From contig CALOCY010000004.1 in the NCBI GenBank assembly GCA_942491975.1, positions 2,108,001 through 2,172,000 of the forward strand: a DNA stretch of 64,000 nucleotides, written 5' to 3'. This document shows, piece by piece, positions 25,204 through 34,498 of this stretch. The notes beneath the pieces are model-generated. The model was not told the DNA's origin and ran no database searches. It saw nothing but the letters and a program-made list of their open reading frames with translations. A program made the translations under genes and the position numbers. Each line of letters begins with the position of its first letter. The first letter of the stretch is position 1. The DNA is from CALOCY01 sp942491975. Its GTDB lineage: Bacteria; Bacteroidota; Bacteroidia; Bacteroidales; Prolixibacteraceae.

Positions 25204-26493
25204 ATGCAAAATTTTGCACATAAGATCGTCATAATATTAGCGGGCATAACCATTTTCGGGATTATTGCCGTGCAGTTTTTTTTTCTGAACCACTCCCTCA
25301 TATCCGGTGAGAAACAGTTTCATCAGAGTGTTTCGATTGCGCTCAAGCGTGTTTCTGATCAGGTTAACAATTTAAATGCAGAAATTTCAGGCGACAAATA
25401 TACAGGTGGAATAGAATATCCGGTCGAACGTCTTTCAAACAATTATTACGTGGTAAATACCTATTTCCCTGTTGTTGATATTGCGTCGCTTGAGCATTTT
25501 TTAATTACCCAGTTTGAACAAATTAACCTCAATACTGATTTCGAGTATGCCGTATACAACTGCGAATCAGATCAGATGGTGTATGGTAATTACATTTCGG
25601 CAAAAGAGGGGGCACTCAATCCTGAAAAAGATGATGAGCTTCCGAAGTATGAGCGGTTTACATACTATTTTGGGGTCTATTTCCCTGATCGTACAAGCTA
25701 TTTTAACAGTCAGTTGAAGTGGTGGTATGTTTTTGTCGGGTTACTGTTAATCGCTATTGCTTTTTTTGGATACACCCTTTACATTGTTTTCAAACAACGC
25801 AAACTGACATTGCTCCAAAAACATTTCATCAATAATATTACACACGAGTTTAAAACCCCGCTTGCATCTATTTCTGTCTCAGCTGATGTACTTACTTCGC
25901 CCGACATAGAAAAAGATACTGACAGATTACATCAATACGGTCAAATTGTAAAGGCACAAAGTGCTAATCTTACCTCACAGCTCAACCGTATATTAAAATT
26001 AACAGCAACGAACAAAAGTGACCATCCGTTGCAAATACGTAAAACAGAATTAAATTCCTTCATTAAAAAAGTTGTTGATAATTTTTGTTGCACCATACCC
26101 GGTGCATCTATTGAAGCTACCCCTTCATCGCATCCCGTATATGTGATGGCTGACCCGGCACATCTGTCGAATATATTGATAAACCTATTGGATAATGCCG
26201 TAAAATATACCGAAACGCCCCCTTCAATCCAGGTTAACCTTTCATACAATAATGGTATTGCGCTATTAGCTGTAGCTGATAATGGTATGGGTATTGAGCG
26301 AAAATACCGAAAAAGAATATTTCGGAAGTTTTTCCGTATCCCAACAGGAGATACCCACAATGTAAAAGGTTTCGGTCTGGGACTTAATTACGTAGCTTAT
26401 TATGTCAAGCTACATAACTGGAAAATCACTTTAGGGAGCAGTGTGGGAAAAGGAAGTACGTTCACCATACAAATGCCTGCAACCCATGAGTAA
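25204..26493 (+). CDS. Two-component sensor histidine kinase
   Basis: The 429-residue protein has membrane helices at about residues 8-28 and 174-196, enclosing a periplasmic domain of about 145 residues that I do not recognise. There is no clear HAMP domain. The dimerisation H-box is FINNITHEFKTPLASIS with H214; the ATP-binding domain shows LLDNAVKYTETPPSI (N box), VADNGMGIE (G1) and GFGLGLNYVAYYVKLH (G2). It is a class I kinase. Its last 8 bases overlap the response regulator start, so the pair is translationally coupled. Confidence 0.92.
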   Translation: MQNFAHKIVIILAGITIFGIIAVQFFFLNHSLISGEKQFHQSVSIALKRVSDQVNNLNAEISGDKYTGGIEYPVERLSNNYYVVNTYFPVVDIASLEHFLITQFEQINLNTDFEYAVYNCESDQMVYGNYISAKEGALNPEKDDELPKYERFTYYFGVYFPDRTSYFNSQLKWWYVFVGLLLIAIAFFGYTLYIVFKQRKLTLLQKHFINNITHEFKTPLASISVSADVLTSPDIEKDTDRLHQYGQIVKAQSANLTSQLNRILKLTATNKSDHPLQIRKTELNSFIKKVVDNFCCTIPGASIEATPSSHPVYVMADPAHLSNILINLLDNAVKYTETPPSIQVNLSYNNGIALLAVADNGMGIERKYRKRIFRKFFRIPTGDTHNVKGFGLGLNYVAYYVKLHNWKITLGSSVGKGSTFTIQMPATHE

Positions 26494-27184
26494 ACAACCT
26501 AAAATATTGCTGATTGAAGACGATGAGACATTGGCTTTTGTCACTTCGGATAACCTGTCACGGGCCGGATTTGCTGTATCCGTTGCTACCGATGGTGATG
26601 AAGGTTATGCCCTGTTTTGCGAAAAAGAGTTTGACATTTGTCTGGTTGATGTTATGTTGCCCAAAACAGACGGTTTTACACTCGCTAAAAAAATCAGGGC
26701 TACCAATCAACATGTCCCCATCCTGTTTCTTACAGCCCGTTCAATGATCGAAGATAAAATTACCGGTCTCAGCCTGGGGGGAGATGATTACATTACAAAA
26801 CCATTCTCCATGGAGGAACTAATCCTTAAAATCAGGGTATTTCTTAAGCGAAGCTCCATAAAATCCGGGAACTCCACATCCAATTTGTTTAAAATTGGTC
26901 AGTTTACATTCGATTTTGATGAACTTACACTAAAGCATCCCGATATAAACAGAGAACTTACGTTAAAAGAGGCTGAGTTACTTCGCTTTTTCTGCAACAA
27001 TACCAATAGCGTACTAAACAGGTCGGTTATTCTCGAATCTGTTTGGGGCGATGATGATTATTTCCTGGGCCGAAGCCTTGATGTGTTTATATCCCGATTA
27101 CGAAAATATTTAAAGCCCGACCCCAACGTAAAAATTGCCAATTTGCACGGCATCGGATTTAAATTTACATATAAAAAAAGCTGA
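26486..27184 (+). CDS. OmpR-family response regulator
   Basis: The 232-residue protein has an N-terminal receiver domain (ILLIEDDETLAF, phosphoacceptor D55 in LVDVMLPKTDG, Lys in DDYITKPFSMEELILKIR) and a C-terminal winged helix (LTLKEAELLRFFCNN, with GRSLDVFISRLRKYL). I start it at the ATG at 26486, which overlaps the kinase stop codon by 8 bases and gives the usual receiver N-terminus; the frame is open further upstream. It should be the partner of the preceding kinase. The operon continues with a TauE-like membrane protein 36 bases later. Confidence 0.92.
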   Translation: MSKQPKILLIEDDETLAFVTSDNLSRAGFAVSVATDGDEGYALFCEKEFDICLVDVMLPKTDGFTLAKKIRATNQHVPILFLTARSMIEDKITGLSLGGDDYITKPFSMEELILKIRVFLKRSSIKSGNSTSNLFKIGQFTFDFDELTLKHPDINRELTLKEAELLRFFCNNTNSVLNRSVILESVWGDDDYFLGRSLDVFISRLRKYLKPDPNVKIANLHGIGFKFTYKKS

Positions 27185-27220
27185 TTAACCTTCAATTTTG
27201 TGTATTTTCACCAGAAAGAG

Positions 27221-27589
27221 ATGGATTTTACGCAGTTTGCTATATTACTATTTATTGGGTTGCTGGCAGGGACATTAAGCGGTGCTTTAGGTGTAGGTGG
27301 TGCTATCGTGGTAATCCCTACCCTGATATTTTTCATGGGTTTGTCCCAACACGAAGCACAGGGAACAAGCCTTGCGTTTATGATACCTCCCATAGGTATA
27401 TTGGCTGCTATGAACTATTGGAAACAGGGGTATGTTAACTGGAAATATGCGCTGATCCTTTCATTGGCATTCGTTGTTGGCGGCTATCTGGGTTCAAAAT
27501 TTGCCATTCATATTCCTGCCAAAACACTCCGAAAAGGCTTTGGGATATTTCTTCTTTTTGTTGCCATAAAAATGATTCTTGAAAAATAA
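27221..27589 (+). CDS. Half-size TauE/SafE-family membrane permease
   Basis: The 122-residue protein matches a single TauE/SafE repeat with about four membrane helices. The first is LLFIGLLAGTLSGALGVGGA, containing the family's Gly-rich GxxxGxxxGxGGG-like signature, and HEAQGTSLAFMIPPIGILAA matches the second conserved block. Full members have about 250 residues with two repeats, so this one probably acts as a dimer. It is predicted to export a small anion such as sulfite or sulfonate, but the substrate is unknown. The start is taken at ATG 27221 instead of the GTG at 27200. It sits between a two-component pair and an M20 hydrolase on one strand. Confidence 0.8.
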   Translation: MDFTQFAILLFIGLLAGTLSGALGVGGAIVVIPTLIFFMGLSQHEAQGTSLAFMIPPIGILAAMNYWKQGYVNWKYALILSLAFVVGGYLGSKFAIHIPAKTLRKGFGIFLLFVAIKMILEK

Positions 27590-27601
27590 TTACGCGTTAT
27601 T

Positions 27602-28783
27602 ATGACCCTCAACAAACAAATTATACATCTCAGCGAAGCGTTTTATGATGAAATAGTTTCTATTCGTCGGCATATCCATAAACATCCCGAGCTATCGTTT
27701 CAGGAGTTTGAAACATCAAAATTTATTCAGGAAAAGTTAGATGAATACGGTATCCCCTATAAAAGCGGTTATGTAAAAACCGGAATTGTTGCACGTATTG
27801 ACGGGGAAAAACCGGGAAAAACAGTTGCTTTGCGTGCCGATATGGATGCCCTGCCTATTCAGGAGCAAAGTAGTGCCCGATACTGTTCGTTAAACAAAGG
27901 GGTAATGCACGCCTGCGGACATGATGTACATATTGCATGCCTGCTGGGCACAGCAAAGCTATTGAGATCGTTACAAGATCAATTTGAAGGGACAGTATTG
28001 CTTCTGTTTCAACCTGCCGAAGAGAAGACACCGGGCGGGGCAAAATTGATGCTGGAGGAGGGTATATTCGAAGGACAGCAACCCGATGCGATGGTGGCAT
28101 TGCATGTATTTCCTGACGAACCGGCCGGAAAAACCGGTTTCAGGCCTGGTATATACATGGCCTCGGGCGATGAGATCTATTTTACGGTTAAAGGCAGGGG
28201 CGGCCATGCTGCATTGCGCCATAAAATAATCGATACCGTGCTTACTGCTGCCCGTATCATCACTTCATTGCAAGGGGTTATTACCCGCAACACACCTCCC
28301 AATATCCCCACTGTATTATCATTTGGTAAGGTTGAAGCCAATGGCAGCACCAATATCATCCCTGACGAAGTGAACGTAGCAGGTACATTCCGTACTATAG
28401 ATGAAGGATGGCGTAGTGAAGCAAAAAAGCTCATCAGAAAAACAGCCTGTTCAGTTGCCGAAGAGATGGGGGCACAATGCGAAATAAATATCGAACATGG
28501 TTATCCAATGCTGTACAATGATGAGCAGGTAACAGCAACTGCAAGGCAGGCAGCTTCCGAAATATTAGGCGAACAAAATATTTTTGAACTGGATATACGC
28601 ATGACCTGTGAAGATTTCGCCTATTATGCCCAACACTATCCGGCTACTTTTTTCCGCTTGGGGGTAAAACCTGCCGGCAAGGAACCGTTGGCACTTCATA
28701 CACCCTATTTTGATATTGACGAAGCGGCTTTAAAAACAGGAACACAGACTATGTGTGCTATCGCAATAAAGCTGTTGCGATAA
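27602..28783 (+). CDS. M20-family amidohydrolase (IAA-amino acid hydrolase/aminoacylase-like)
   Basis: The 393-residue protein has the M20D layout: RRHIHKHPELSFQEFETS near the N-terminus, ALRADMDALPIQE with a metal ligand, MHACGHDVHIACLLG with the Cys-Gly-His-Asp metal site, FQPAEEKTPGGAKLM with the catalytic Glu pair, and GGHAALRHKIIDTVLTA in the dimerisation domain. Such enzymes hydrolyse N-acyl amino acids or small amidated peptides in the cytosol. Its substrate is unknown. It begins 12 bases after the TauE-like gene and is the last gene of the plus-strand operon. Confidence 0.9.
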   Translation: MTLNKQIIHLSEAFYDEIVSIRRHIHKHPELSFQEFETSKFIQEKLDEYGIPYKSGYVKTGIVARIDGEKPGKTVALRADMDALPIQEQSSARYCSLNKGVMHACGHDVHIACLLGTAKLLRSLQDQFEGTVLLLFQPAEEKTPGGAKLMLEEGIFEGQQPDAMVALHVFPDEPAGKTGFRPGIYMASGDEIYFTVKGRGGHAALRHKIIDTVLTAARIITSLQGVITRNTPPNIPTVLSFGKVEANGSTNIIPDEVNVAGTFRTIDEGWRSEAKKLIRKTACSVAEEMGAQCEINIEHGYPMLYNDEQVTATARQAASEILGEQNIFELDIRMTCEDFAYYAQHYPATFFRLGVKPAGKEPLALHTPYFDIDEAALKTGTQTMCAIAIKLLR

Positions 28784-28819
28784 ATTGCCCTCCAGTAAAA
28801 ATCCGACTTCCCTGTATAT

Positions 28820-29848
28820 TTAATCATCTCCAAAGGAGATACCCATATTTCGGGCTTTTATTACCAGAGAGTTGTCCGGATCAACCAATCGAAGCTTTCC
28901 ACCCACTTCTTCAATCGGGACAGCTTCAAGTTCATTTCCCTTAAGGGCAACCATATTGCCATACTCTCCACGGGCAATCAATTCAGCAGCAAACGCACCA
29001 TACCGGGTTGCCAAAATACGGTCCATAGGCGATGGGCTGCCTCCCCGCTGAATGTAACCCAAACGGGTTTCACGGGTTTCAATTCCCGTGAATAATTGTA
29101 TATTTTCAGCAACAAACTGTGCCGCAGTTATATTTTTTTTCGGAACATTTATGCCTTCTGCAACCACAACAATGGAATAGGGCTTTTTATTTTCAAAACG
29201 CCGTTCAATACGCTTACACACCTTCCCGATATTGTATTCAATTTCAGGAATAAGGATAATATCACCCCCCCCGGCCATCCCGGCATAGAGGGCTATCCAT
29301 CCCGCATGATGCCCCATAACCTCAATAACCATTGCCCGTTGATGCGAATTGGCTGTTGTGTGCAAACGGTCAATCGCCTCTGTTGCTATGGCGACAGCTG
29401 AGTCGAACCCAAAAGTTACATCGGTACCCCAAACATCATTATCAATTGTTTTTGGTAAACCTACCACGTTCAATCCCAGTTTCGAAAGCTTCCATGCCGT
29501 TTTCATTGTCCCGTTTCCACCAATACACACCACGCAGTCAAGTCCCAGTTCATCGTAGTGTTTTTTTATCAATGCCGGCTTATCTTTATCACCGTTATCC
29601 ATTTTAAACGGCTTCTCGCGCGATGTGCCAAGTATTGTGCCCCCCAAAGTCAATATCCCGGAAATCATTGACTCATCAAGTACAATATACTCTTTATTAA
29701 TCAGTCCGCTATATCCGGCAGTGAACCCCAATACTTCCATTCCGTGTTCAACAATAGCTGTCTTTGCTATTCCCCTGATCGCTGCATTTAATCCCGGACA
29801 ATCCCCTCCGGCAGTTAATATTCCAATACGTTTGGGCTTATTACTCAT
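28820..29848 (-). CDS. pfkA: 6-phosphofructokinase
   Basis: The 342-residue protein is a group A phosphofructokinase: LTAGGDCPGLNAAIRG at residues 11-26 (glycine loop), CIGGNGTMKTA at 108-118, GLPKTIDNDVWGTD at 130-143 with the catalytic Asp, and VMGHHAGWIALYAG in the fructose-6-phosphate site. The residue equivalent to Escherichia coli 104 is Gly (G113), which favours ATP, whereas the position equivalent to 124 is Lys (K133), normally a mark of pyrophosphate-type enzymes. This Gly/Lys pattern is known from some ATP-dependent enzymes. It stands alone on the minus strand. Confidence 0.92.
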   Translation of the reverse strand: MSNKPKRIGILTAGGDCPGLNAAIRGIAKTAIVEHGMEVLGFTAGYSGLINKEYIVLDESMISGILTLGGTILGTSREKPFKMDNGDKDKPALIKKHYDELGLDCVVCIGGNGTMKTAWKLSKLGLNVVGLPKTIDNDVWGTDVTFGFDSAVAIATEAIDRLHTTANSHQRAMVIEVMGHHAGWIALYAGMAGGGDIILIPEIEYNIGKVCKRIERRFENKKPYSIVVVAEGINVPKKNITAAQFVAENIQLFTGIETRETRLGYIQRGGSPSPMDRILATRYGAFAAELIARGEYGNMVALKGNELEAVPIEEVGGKLRLVDPDNSLVIKARNMGISFGDD

Positions 29849-29951
29849 AACTGCAATTGTTTTTTATGAAACATCCATCTAATTCTTATACCTGAAATTA
29901 CGAAAATGCCTGCGGAATCACAATGTCTCAGGTATTTTATATTCCTCAAAA

Positions 29952-30959
29952 TTAATCGACGGGATCATATCCCGACCTATTCAAAATAGCCTGATAGTTA
30001 TCATTATCCATCAATGCTTCCAGGGTTATTTCAGGGTGCTTTTTCATGTAACTACGTACAATCTGCCACCCCATCCAAATACCTGTTCTTCCCGGGGAAT
30101 CGGCAGAGAAGTCAGCTGTATACGGAGCGTCTTTAATGTACCTTCTTTTTACATGTAATTCTGTTGAGAATAGTAACTTCCGCTCAACAAAAAATGTCCA
30201 AAAACCCACTTCATTTGCCTTGCAAAAATCCAGTTGCTTCGCGGTATATCCTATTTTTAACGAATCGGGGTGTTCAGGTAGCATTGCATCCATAAAATAC
30301 ATGATCTTTCCATGATATATCATTTCACCCAACAGGTTGTCGATGGAATCGTTATACCCAAACTCCGTGTACGCCCATCCCAGCATAACATCCGACAGGA
30401 TTTTATCTTTATGCATGCTTCTCCGTTTGTAAACCGGCAACATCAACCCTGCATAGTATTCACAATCTGCCCCTAGAAATTTATCCAGGCTTATCCCGAT
30501 CGTATTTTCCGCAGTAACAACCGACTGGTTAAAACCTGATACGCATGTGTAAATTTCAGGAATGTTTTTTTGCGGGAAATAGTAGTTGTAATGCTTAAAT
30601 GCTTCGGATAAATCTTTTTCCAGCCATGCAAGGTCATCATACAGTTTCATGCTTTCGTTATACACACCTACAATGAACGTATCTTTTTTAAACGCATTCA
30701 GGTACGAACCAAACAGTGAATCCTCACTGCCTCCGATCTGAATCATCCTATAGGTAAATATATCAAAGAATTCCCCGTGTTTTTCATTGAGCCAGCCTGT
30801 CTGCTTAAATTTATCATCAGCCGTTTCAAACAGATCTTTTTCCAATCTTTTCAGCTGAATATTGACATTGATATCCGAGACATCAATCTTTAACGGGTTA
30901 CGGTTGCAACTGAAAAAAACAATTATTCCCAATAGTATTAATATATACCTAAATTTCAT
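29952..30959 (-). CDS. gldB: Gliding-motility lipoprotein GldB-like
   Basis: The 335-residue product starts with a lipoprotein signal, MKFRYILILLGIIVFFSC (acylated Cys 18). The mature part has KRLEKDLFETADDKFKQTGW near the N-terminus and YTCVSGFNQSVVTAENTIGI, YAGLMLPVYKRRSMH and FGYNDSIDNLLGEMIYHGKI in the core, which I recognise as GldB. In Flavobacterium GldB is essential for gliding; homologues in non-gliding Bacteroidota have no settled role. The fold resembles a DUF2268-type peptidase, but I see no HExxH motif. The start at 30959 is chosen over 30998 because it gives the signal sequence at the very N-terminus. Confidence 0.85.
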   Translation of the reverse strand: MKFRYILILLGIIVFFSCNRNPLKIDVSDINVNIQLKRLEKDLFETADDKFKQTGWLNEKHGEFFDIFTYRMIQIGGSEDSLFGSYLNAFKKDTFIVGVYNESMKLYDDLAWLEKDLSEAFKHYNYYFPQKNIPEIYTCVSGFNQSVVTAENTIGISLDKFLGADCEYYAGLMLPVYKRRSMHKDKILSDVMLGWAYTEFGYNDSIDNLLGEMIYHGKIMYFMDAMLPEHPDSLKIGYTAKQLDFCKANEVGFWTFFVERKLLFSTELHVKRRYIKDAPYTADFSADSPGRTGIWMGWQIVRSYMKKHPEITLEALMDNDNYQAILNRSGYDPVD

Positions 30960-31141
30960 ACGATTGCTTATAAAGTTGGTGAAAGTATAATGTGCCACAT
31001 AAATACGCTTTCATCGATTTTTTATTGCCTATTTAAAATTAAAATCAGAGATTTGTATTCAATGCTGATTGTAATTTTTTTGCAATACCAGCGTTACAAA
31101 AATAAGGAACAAAATAACCAATTCTACAAATTCTGACAATT

Positions 31142-31804
31142 ATGAAGAAAAGTATCCTTATACTGGGCATTTTATTGATTGTATTTAATTCATACGGACA
31201 ACAGAAAGTAAAACTTTCATTCCTTGCGAATCCCCATATTTCATGGTTCGGATCAAATGACGGGGCTATTGAAAACCACAACAACCGGTTTGGGATCAGC
31301 TTTGGGATTAATGCCGATATCCCGTTTTTAGATTCCGAAAAATATACCGTATCTACAGGTTTATTGGTAAACTCAACGGGAGGGAAATTGCTTTATGCTG
31401 TTGATGAGCCGTTTACGATTGGCGAAAACGAAATGCAACCCGGATCAATCATCAATTACCGTTTAAAATACCTGGAAATACCCGTGGCCATAAAATTACG
31501 CACATCGCAGTTTCGCAGAATGGTATACTGGGGACAATTCGGGATCACCAACATGATTAATATTTCGGCAAATGCCGAATCGGAAAATGGTTTGCTTGAG
31601 AAAGAAGACGTGAATGAAGACATCAACCTCTTTGCAGCCGGCATGCTGGTTGGCGGGGGATTTGAGTTCGATCTTGGAGGCAATAACGCACTACAACTGG
31701 GCATCGTTTATACCGGTGGGTTCACAGATGTGATGTCAAACGATGCTGTTGAGAATAAAATAACGTTGCAAACCATCAAGATTCAATTTGGTATTGTTTT
31801 TTAA
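31142..31804 (+). CDS. Outer-membrane beta-barrel protein, PorT-like family
   Basis: The 220-residue protein has a signal peptide (MKKSILILGILLIVFNSYGQ) and then alternating beta-strand segments typical of the PF13568 barrel: RFGISFGINADIPFLDSEKY, INYRLKYLEIPVAIKLRTSQ, AAGMLVGGGFEFDLGGNN and a C-terminal LQTIKIQFGIVF ending in Phe. It is probably a small eight-strand barrel in the outer membrane. Its function is unknown. It is transcribed away from gldB and is 11 bases upstream of nadE, so it probably shares the nadE transcript. Confidence 0.8.
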   Translation: MKKSILILGILLIVFNSYGQQKVKLSFLANPHISWFGSNDGAIENHNNRFGISFGINADIPFLDSEKYTVSTGLLVNSTGGKLLYAVDEPFTIGENEMQPGSIINYRLKYLEIPVAIKLRTSQFRRMVYWGQFGITNMINISANAESENGLLEKEDVNEDINLFAAGMLVGGGFEFDLGGNNALQLGIVYTGGFTDVMSNDAVENKITLQTIKIQFGIVF

Positions 31805-31815
31805 CCTCCTCATCC

Positions 31816-33462
31816 ATGAAAATTGCACTTGCTCAACTCAATTACCATATCGGTAACTTTGAAGGGAATAAAGCCAAAATACTCCAATGTATTGAAAAGG
31901 CCAAAAAGGAAGGTGCCGAGTTGGTCGTTTTCTCAGAGCTTTCGGTGTGTGGCTACTATCCACACGATTTATTGGAGAAAAAGGAGTTTGTTGAAGCTGC
32001 TATTGCCACAATTGATGCAATAGCCGGTCATTGTAACGGTATTGCTGCTATTGTGGGCGGCCCCAGCGTAAACCCACAGAGCAGGGGGAAAAAGCTTTTT
32101 AACTCCGCCTATTTTTTGCAGGACGGAAAGATTGCAGCCATTATTCACAAAACCCTGTTGCCCACCTACGATATTTTTGATGAATACCGCCATTTTGAAC
32201 CCAATAGTACGTTTAAAACGGTTGATTTAAACGGAAAAAAACTGGCCATCACCATTTGTGAAGATCTGTGGGATAAACAGCCCACTTCAAATGCATTTGC
32301 CAAAGATCAGATATACAATGTAATCCCAATGGAAGAGTTGTCGAAACAATCGCCCGACCTGATTATCAATATCTCAGCTTCACCATTCTCTTACAACCAG
32401 GAAGATTACCGGAAAGATATCCTGCTCCGAAATGCATCAAAATACAACACCCCCATTGTGTATGTAAACCAAACCGGGGCCAATACCGAGATCATTTTCG
32501 ACGGAGGATCGCTTTTTGTCGACAGGCAGGGCAATGTCCTCCAGGAATTGAACTATTTTGACGAAGATTTCCGGGTAATTGACACCAATAGAAATGATAT
32601 TTGTATACAGGAAAACCGGGGGGATTACATTGAAAAGATACACAATGCACTGGTCACCGGCATCCGGGATTATTTCAAAAAGATGAACTTTAAAACAGCA
32701 ACCCTGGGGCTTTCCGGAGGCATTGATTCTGCATTGGTAGCCGTGCTGGCAGCAAAGGCACTCGGCCCGGAGAATGTACATGGTTTGCTTATGCCTTCAA
32801 AATACTCTTCTGACCATTCGGTTTCCGATGCCCAAAAACTTGCAGAGAACCTGGGAATCCGTTACGACACAACTCCTATCCAGCCTGTTGTTGACCAGTT
32901 CGAAGCACAACTGTCTGCCCTATTTAAAGGCTGTGAAGAAGATGTTACCGAAGAGAATATACAGGCACGTACAAGGGGCACATTGGTAATGGCACTGTCC
33001 AATAAGTTTGGGAATATATTGCTGAATACCACCAATAAAAGTGAATGCGCGGTAGGCTATGGCACGCTGTATGGCGATATGAACGGGGGACTGGCCGTTT
33101 TAGGCGATGTATATAAAACCGATGCCTACAAACTTGCCCGATTCATCAACAAAGATGCTGAAATTATTCCGGTGAATACAATTGAAAAACCACCTTCTGC
33201 CGAATTGCGCCCCGATCAGAAAGATACCGATTCACTACCTGATTACGAGATACTGGACGGTATACTTTTTCGCTACATTGAGTTGAACCTTCCGCCTGAA
33301 GAGATTATTAAACAGGGATACGACAAAGCAACCGTTTTACGTACCATTAAAATGACCAATGCAAACGAATACAAGCGTTTTCAGGCCCCTCCCATACTCC
33401 GGGTATCATCAAAAGCGTTCGGATTTGGCAGAATGATCCCGTTGGTGGCATATTATAAGTAA
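31816..33462 (+). CDS. nadE: Glutamine-dependent NAD+ synthetase
   Basis: The 548-residue enzyme makes NAD from nicotinate adenine dinucleotide and ATP, using ammonia from glutamine. The N-terminal nitrilase-type glutaminase contains the Glu in VVFSELSVCGYYPHD, the Lys in IIHKTLLPTYDIFDEYRHF and the nucleophilic Cys in AITICEDLWDKQPT. The C-terminal synthetase domain starts near residue 270 with the ATP loop LGLSGGIDSALVAVLAAKAL and contains NTTNKSECAVGYGTLYGDM. The length is usual for the prokaryotic two-domain type. Together with pncB at 10.3 kb it covers two steps of NAD salvage. Confidence 0.95.
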   Translation: MKIALAQLNYHIGNFEGNKAKILQCIEKAKKEGAELVVFSELSVCGYYPHDLLEKKEFVEAAIATIDAIAGHCNGIAAIVGGPSVNPQSRGKKLFNSAYFLQDGKIAAIIHKTLLPTYDIFDEYRHFEPNSTFKTVDLNGKKLAITICEDLWDKQPTSNAFAKDQIYNVIPMEELSKQSPDLIINISASPFSYNQEDYRKDILLRNASKYNTPIVYVNQTGANTEIIFDGGSLFVDRQGNVLQELNYFDEDFRVIDTNRNDICIQENRGDYIEKIHNALVTGIRDYFKKMNFKTATLGLSGGIDSALVAVLAAKALGPENVHGLLMPSKYSSDHSVSDAQKLAENLGIRYDTTPIQPVVDQFEAQLSALFKGCEEDVTEENIQARTRGTLVMALSNKFGNILLNTTNKSECAVGYGTLYGDMNGGLAVLGDVYKTDAYKLARFINKDAEIIPVNTIEKPPSAELRPDQKDTDSLPDYEILDGILFRYIELNLPPEEIIKQGYDKATVLRTIKMTNANEYKRFQAPPILRVSSKAFGFGRMIPLVAYYK

Positions 33463-33631
33463 TCCTGTAGTCTGTGATCAGTAAAGAAACAACACACAAT
33501 CAGTCAGGCATTTGCATTAAATATTGTCAGATTGAAAATAATCTTCTGTAAGAATTGGGGCTAAAGCAAAAAAAGAAGTTGAATTATTGTGGAAATTCAC
33601 ATTAAATAATTTTTAATTTCTTAAAAATAAC

Positions 33632-33639
33632 TACCTTTG
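33632..33639 (+). promoter_or_regulatory. -7 element of the Crp-family regulator promoter
   Basis: TACCTTTG, a perfect TAnnTTTG, lies 28 bases before the ATG at 33668. A clear TTTG is absent at -33; TTTT at 33611-33614 is the nearest. Confidence 0.45.
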
Positions 33640-33667
33640 ATGTTGTAAAACATATAAAACAACCGGT

Positions 33668-34366
33668 ATGTTATATTCGGAATATGGCCTTAAAGAGTTG
33701 GACGACAATCAGTCAATTTTCGAACTGCTTACTCCGGAAGAGAAGGAGGAGTTAGACCAAAATATCACATGTACCAATTACAAGAAGAACGATTATATAT
33801 TTAAAGAGGGCGAAAAGCCTTCGGGCATGCTTTTCCTTTCTGAAGGTAAAGTAAAAATATTTAAAGAAGGGGTTGGCGGGCGCGAACAGATTATCCGGAT
33901 GGCAAAACCAATGGGATTGATCGGCTATCGTTCGTTGCTTGCAGGAGAGAGCCACATTGCATCATGTATGGCTATCGAAGATTCTATTGTATGTTCCATT
34001 TCACCCAGTTTTTTGTTTAACCGCCTGCTCAGAAATGCAGATTTTGCGGTTCAAATTATCCGGCTTCTTTCCATCGAGCTGGGTTTTTCCAATCAACGTA
34101 CCGTAACCCTCACACAAAAACATATTCGGGGACGGCTTGCCGAATCACTATTACTGCTAAAAAATCAATACGGATTCGAACCCGACGGCATAACATTAAA
34201 GGTATTTCTTTCACGCGAAGACCTGGCCAATTTATCCAATATGACCACATCCAATGCCATCCGTACGCTCTCCTCTTTTTCCGGAGAGAAAGTAATTGCC
34301 ATTGATGGCCGAAAAATCAAGATCCTGGATGCCCATCAACTTGAGCGAATCAGTAAGTTGGGATAG
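33668..34366 (+). CDS. Crp/Fnr-family transcriptional regulator
   Basis: The 232-residue protein has an N-terminal cyclic-nucleotide-binding-like beta-roll (YKKNDYIFKEGEKPSGMLFL, then GKVKIFKEGVGGREQIIRMA, residues ~40-95), a long dimerisation helix and a C-terminal Crp helix-turn-helix (LSREDLANLSNMTTSNAIRT, about 180-200). There is no N-terminal Cys cluster, so an Fnr-type iron-sulfur centre is unlikely. The residues expected for cAMP binding are not evident. It is a single gene with its own promoter. Confidence 0.9.
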   Translation: MLYSEYGLKELDDNQSIFELLTPEEKEELDQNITCTNYKKNDYIFKEGEKPSGMLFLSEGKVKIFKEGVGGREQIIRMAKPMGLIGYRSLLAGESHIASCMAIEDSIVCSISPSFLFNRLLRNADFAVQIIRLLSIELGFSNQRTVTLTQKHIRGRLAESLLLLKNQYGFEPDGITLKVFLSREDLANLSNMTTSNAIRTLSSFSGEKVIAIDGRKIKILDAHQLERISKLG

Positions 34367-34498
34367 ATTCATATTCAGCAATATTTTATACCAATTCTAT
34401 TATCAAATCCCACATTACTTTTTAGTTATGCCCGCCTGAACAATTCGGGCAGGTCAATGTATATTTGAAATAATGACCGGTTTACAACGGACATAAAA

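Noticed and set aside
25941..26360. 139-codon antisense frame in the histidine kinase gene
   Set aside because: Lies over the ATP-binding domain of the kinase; no start context or motif.
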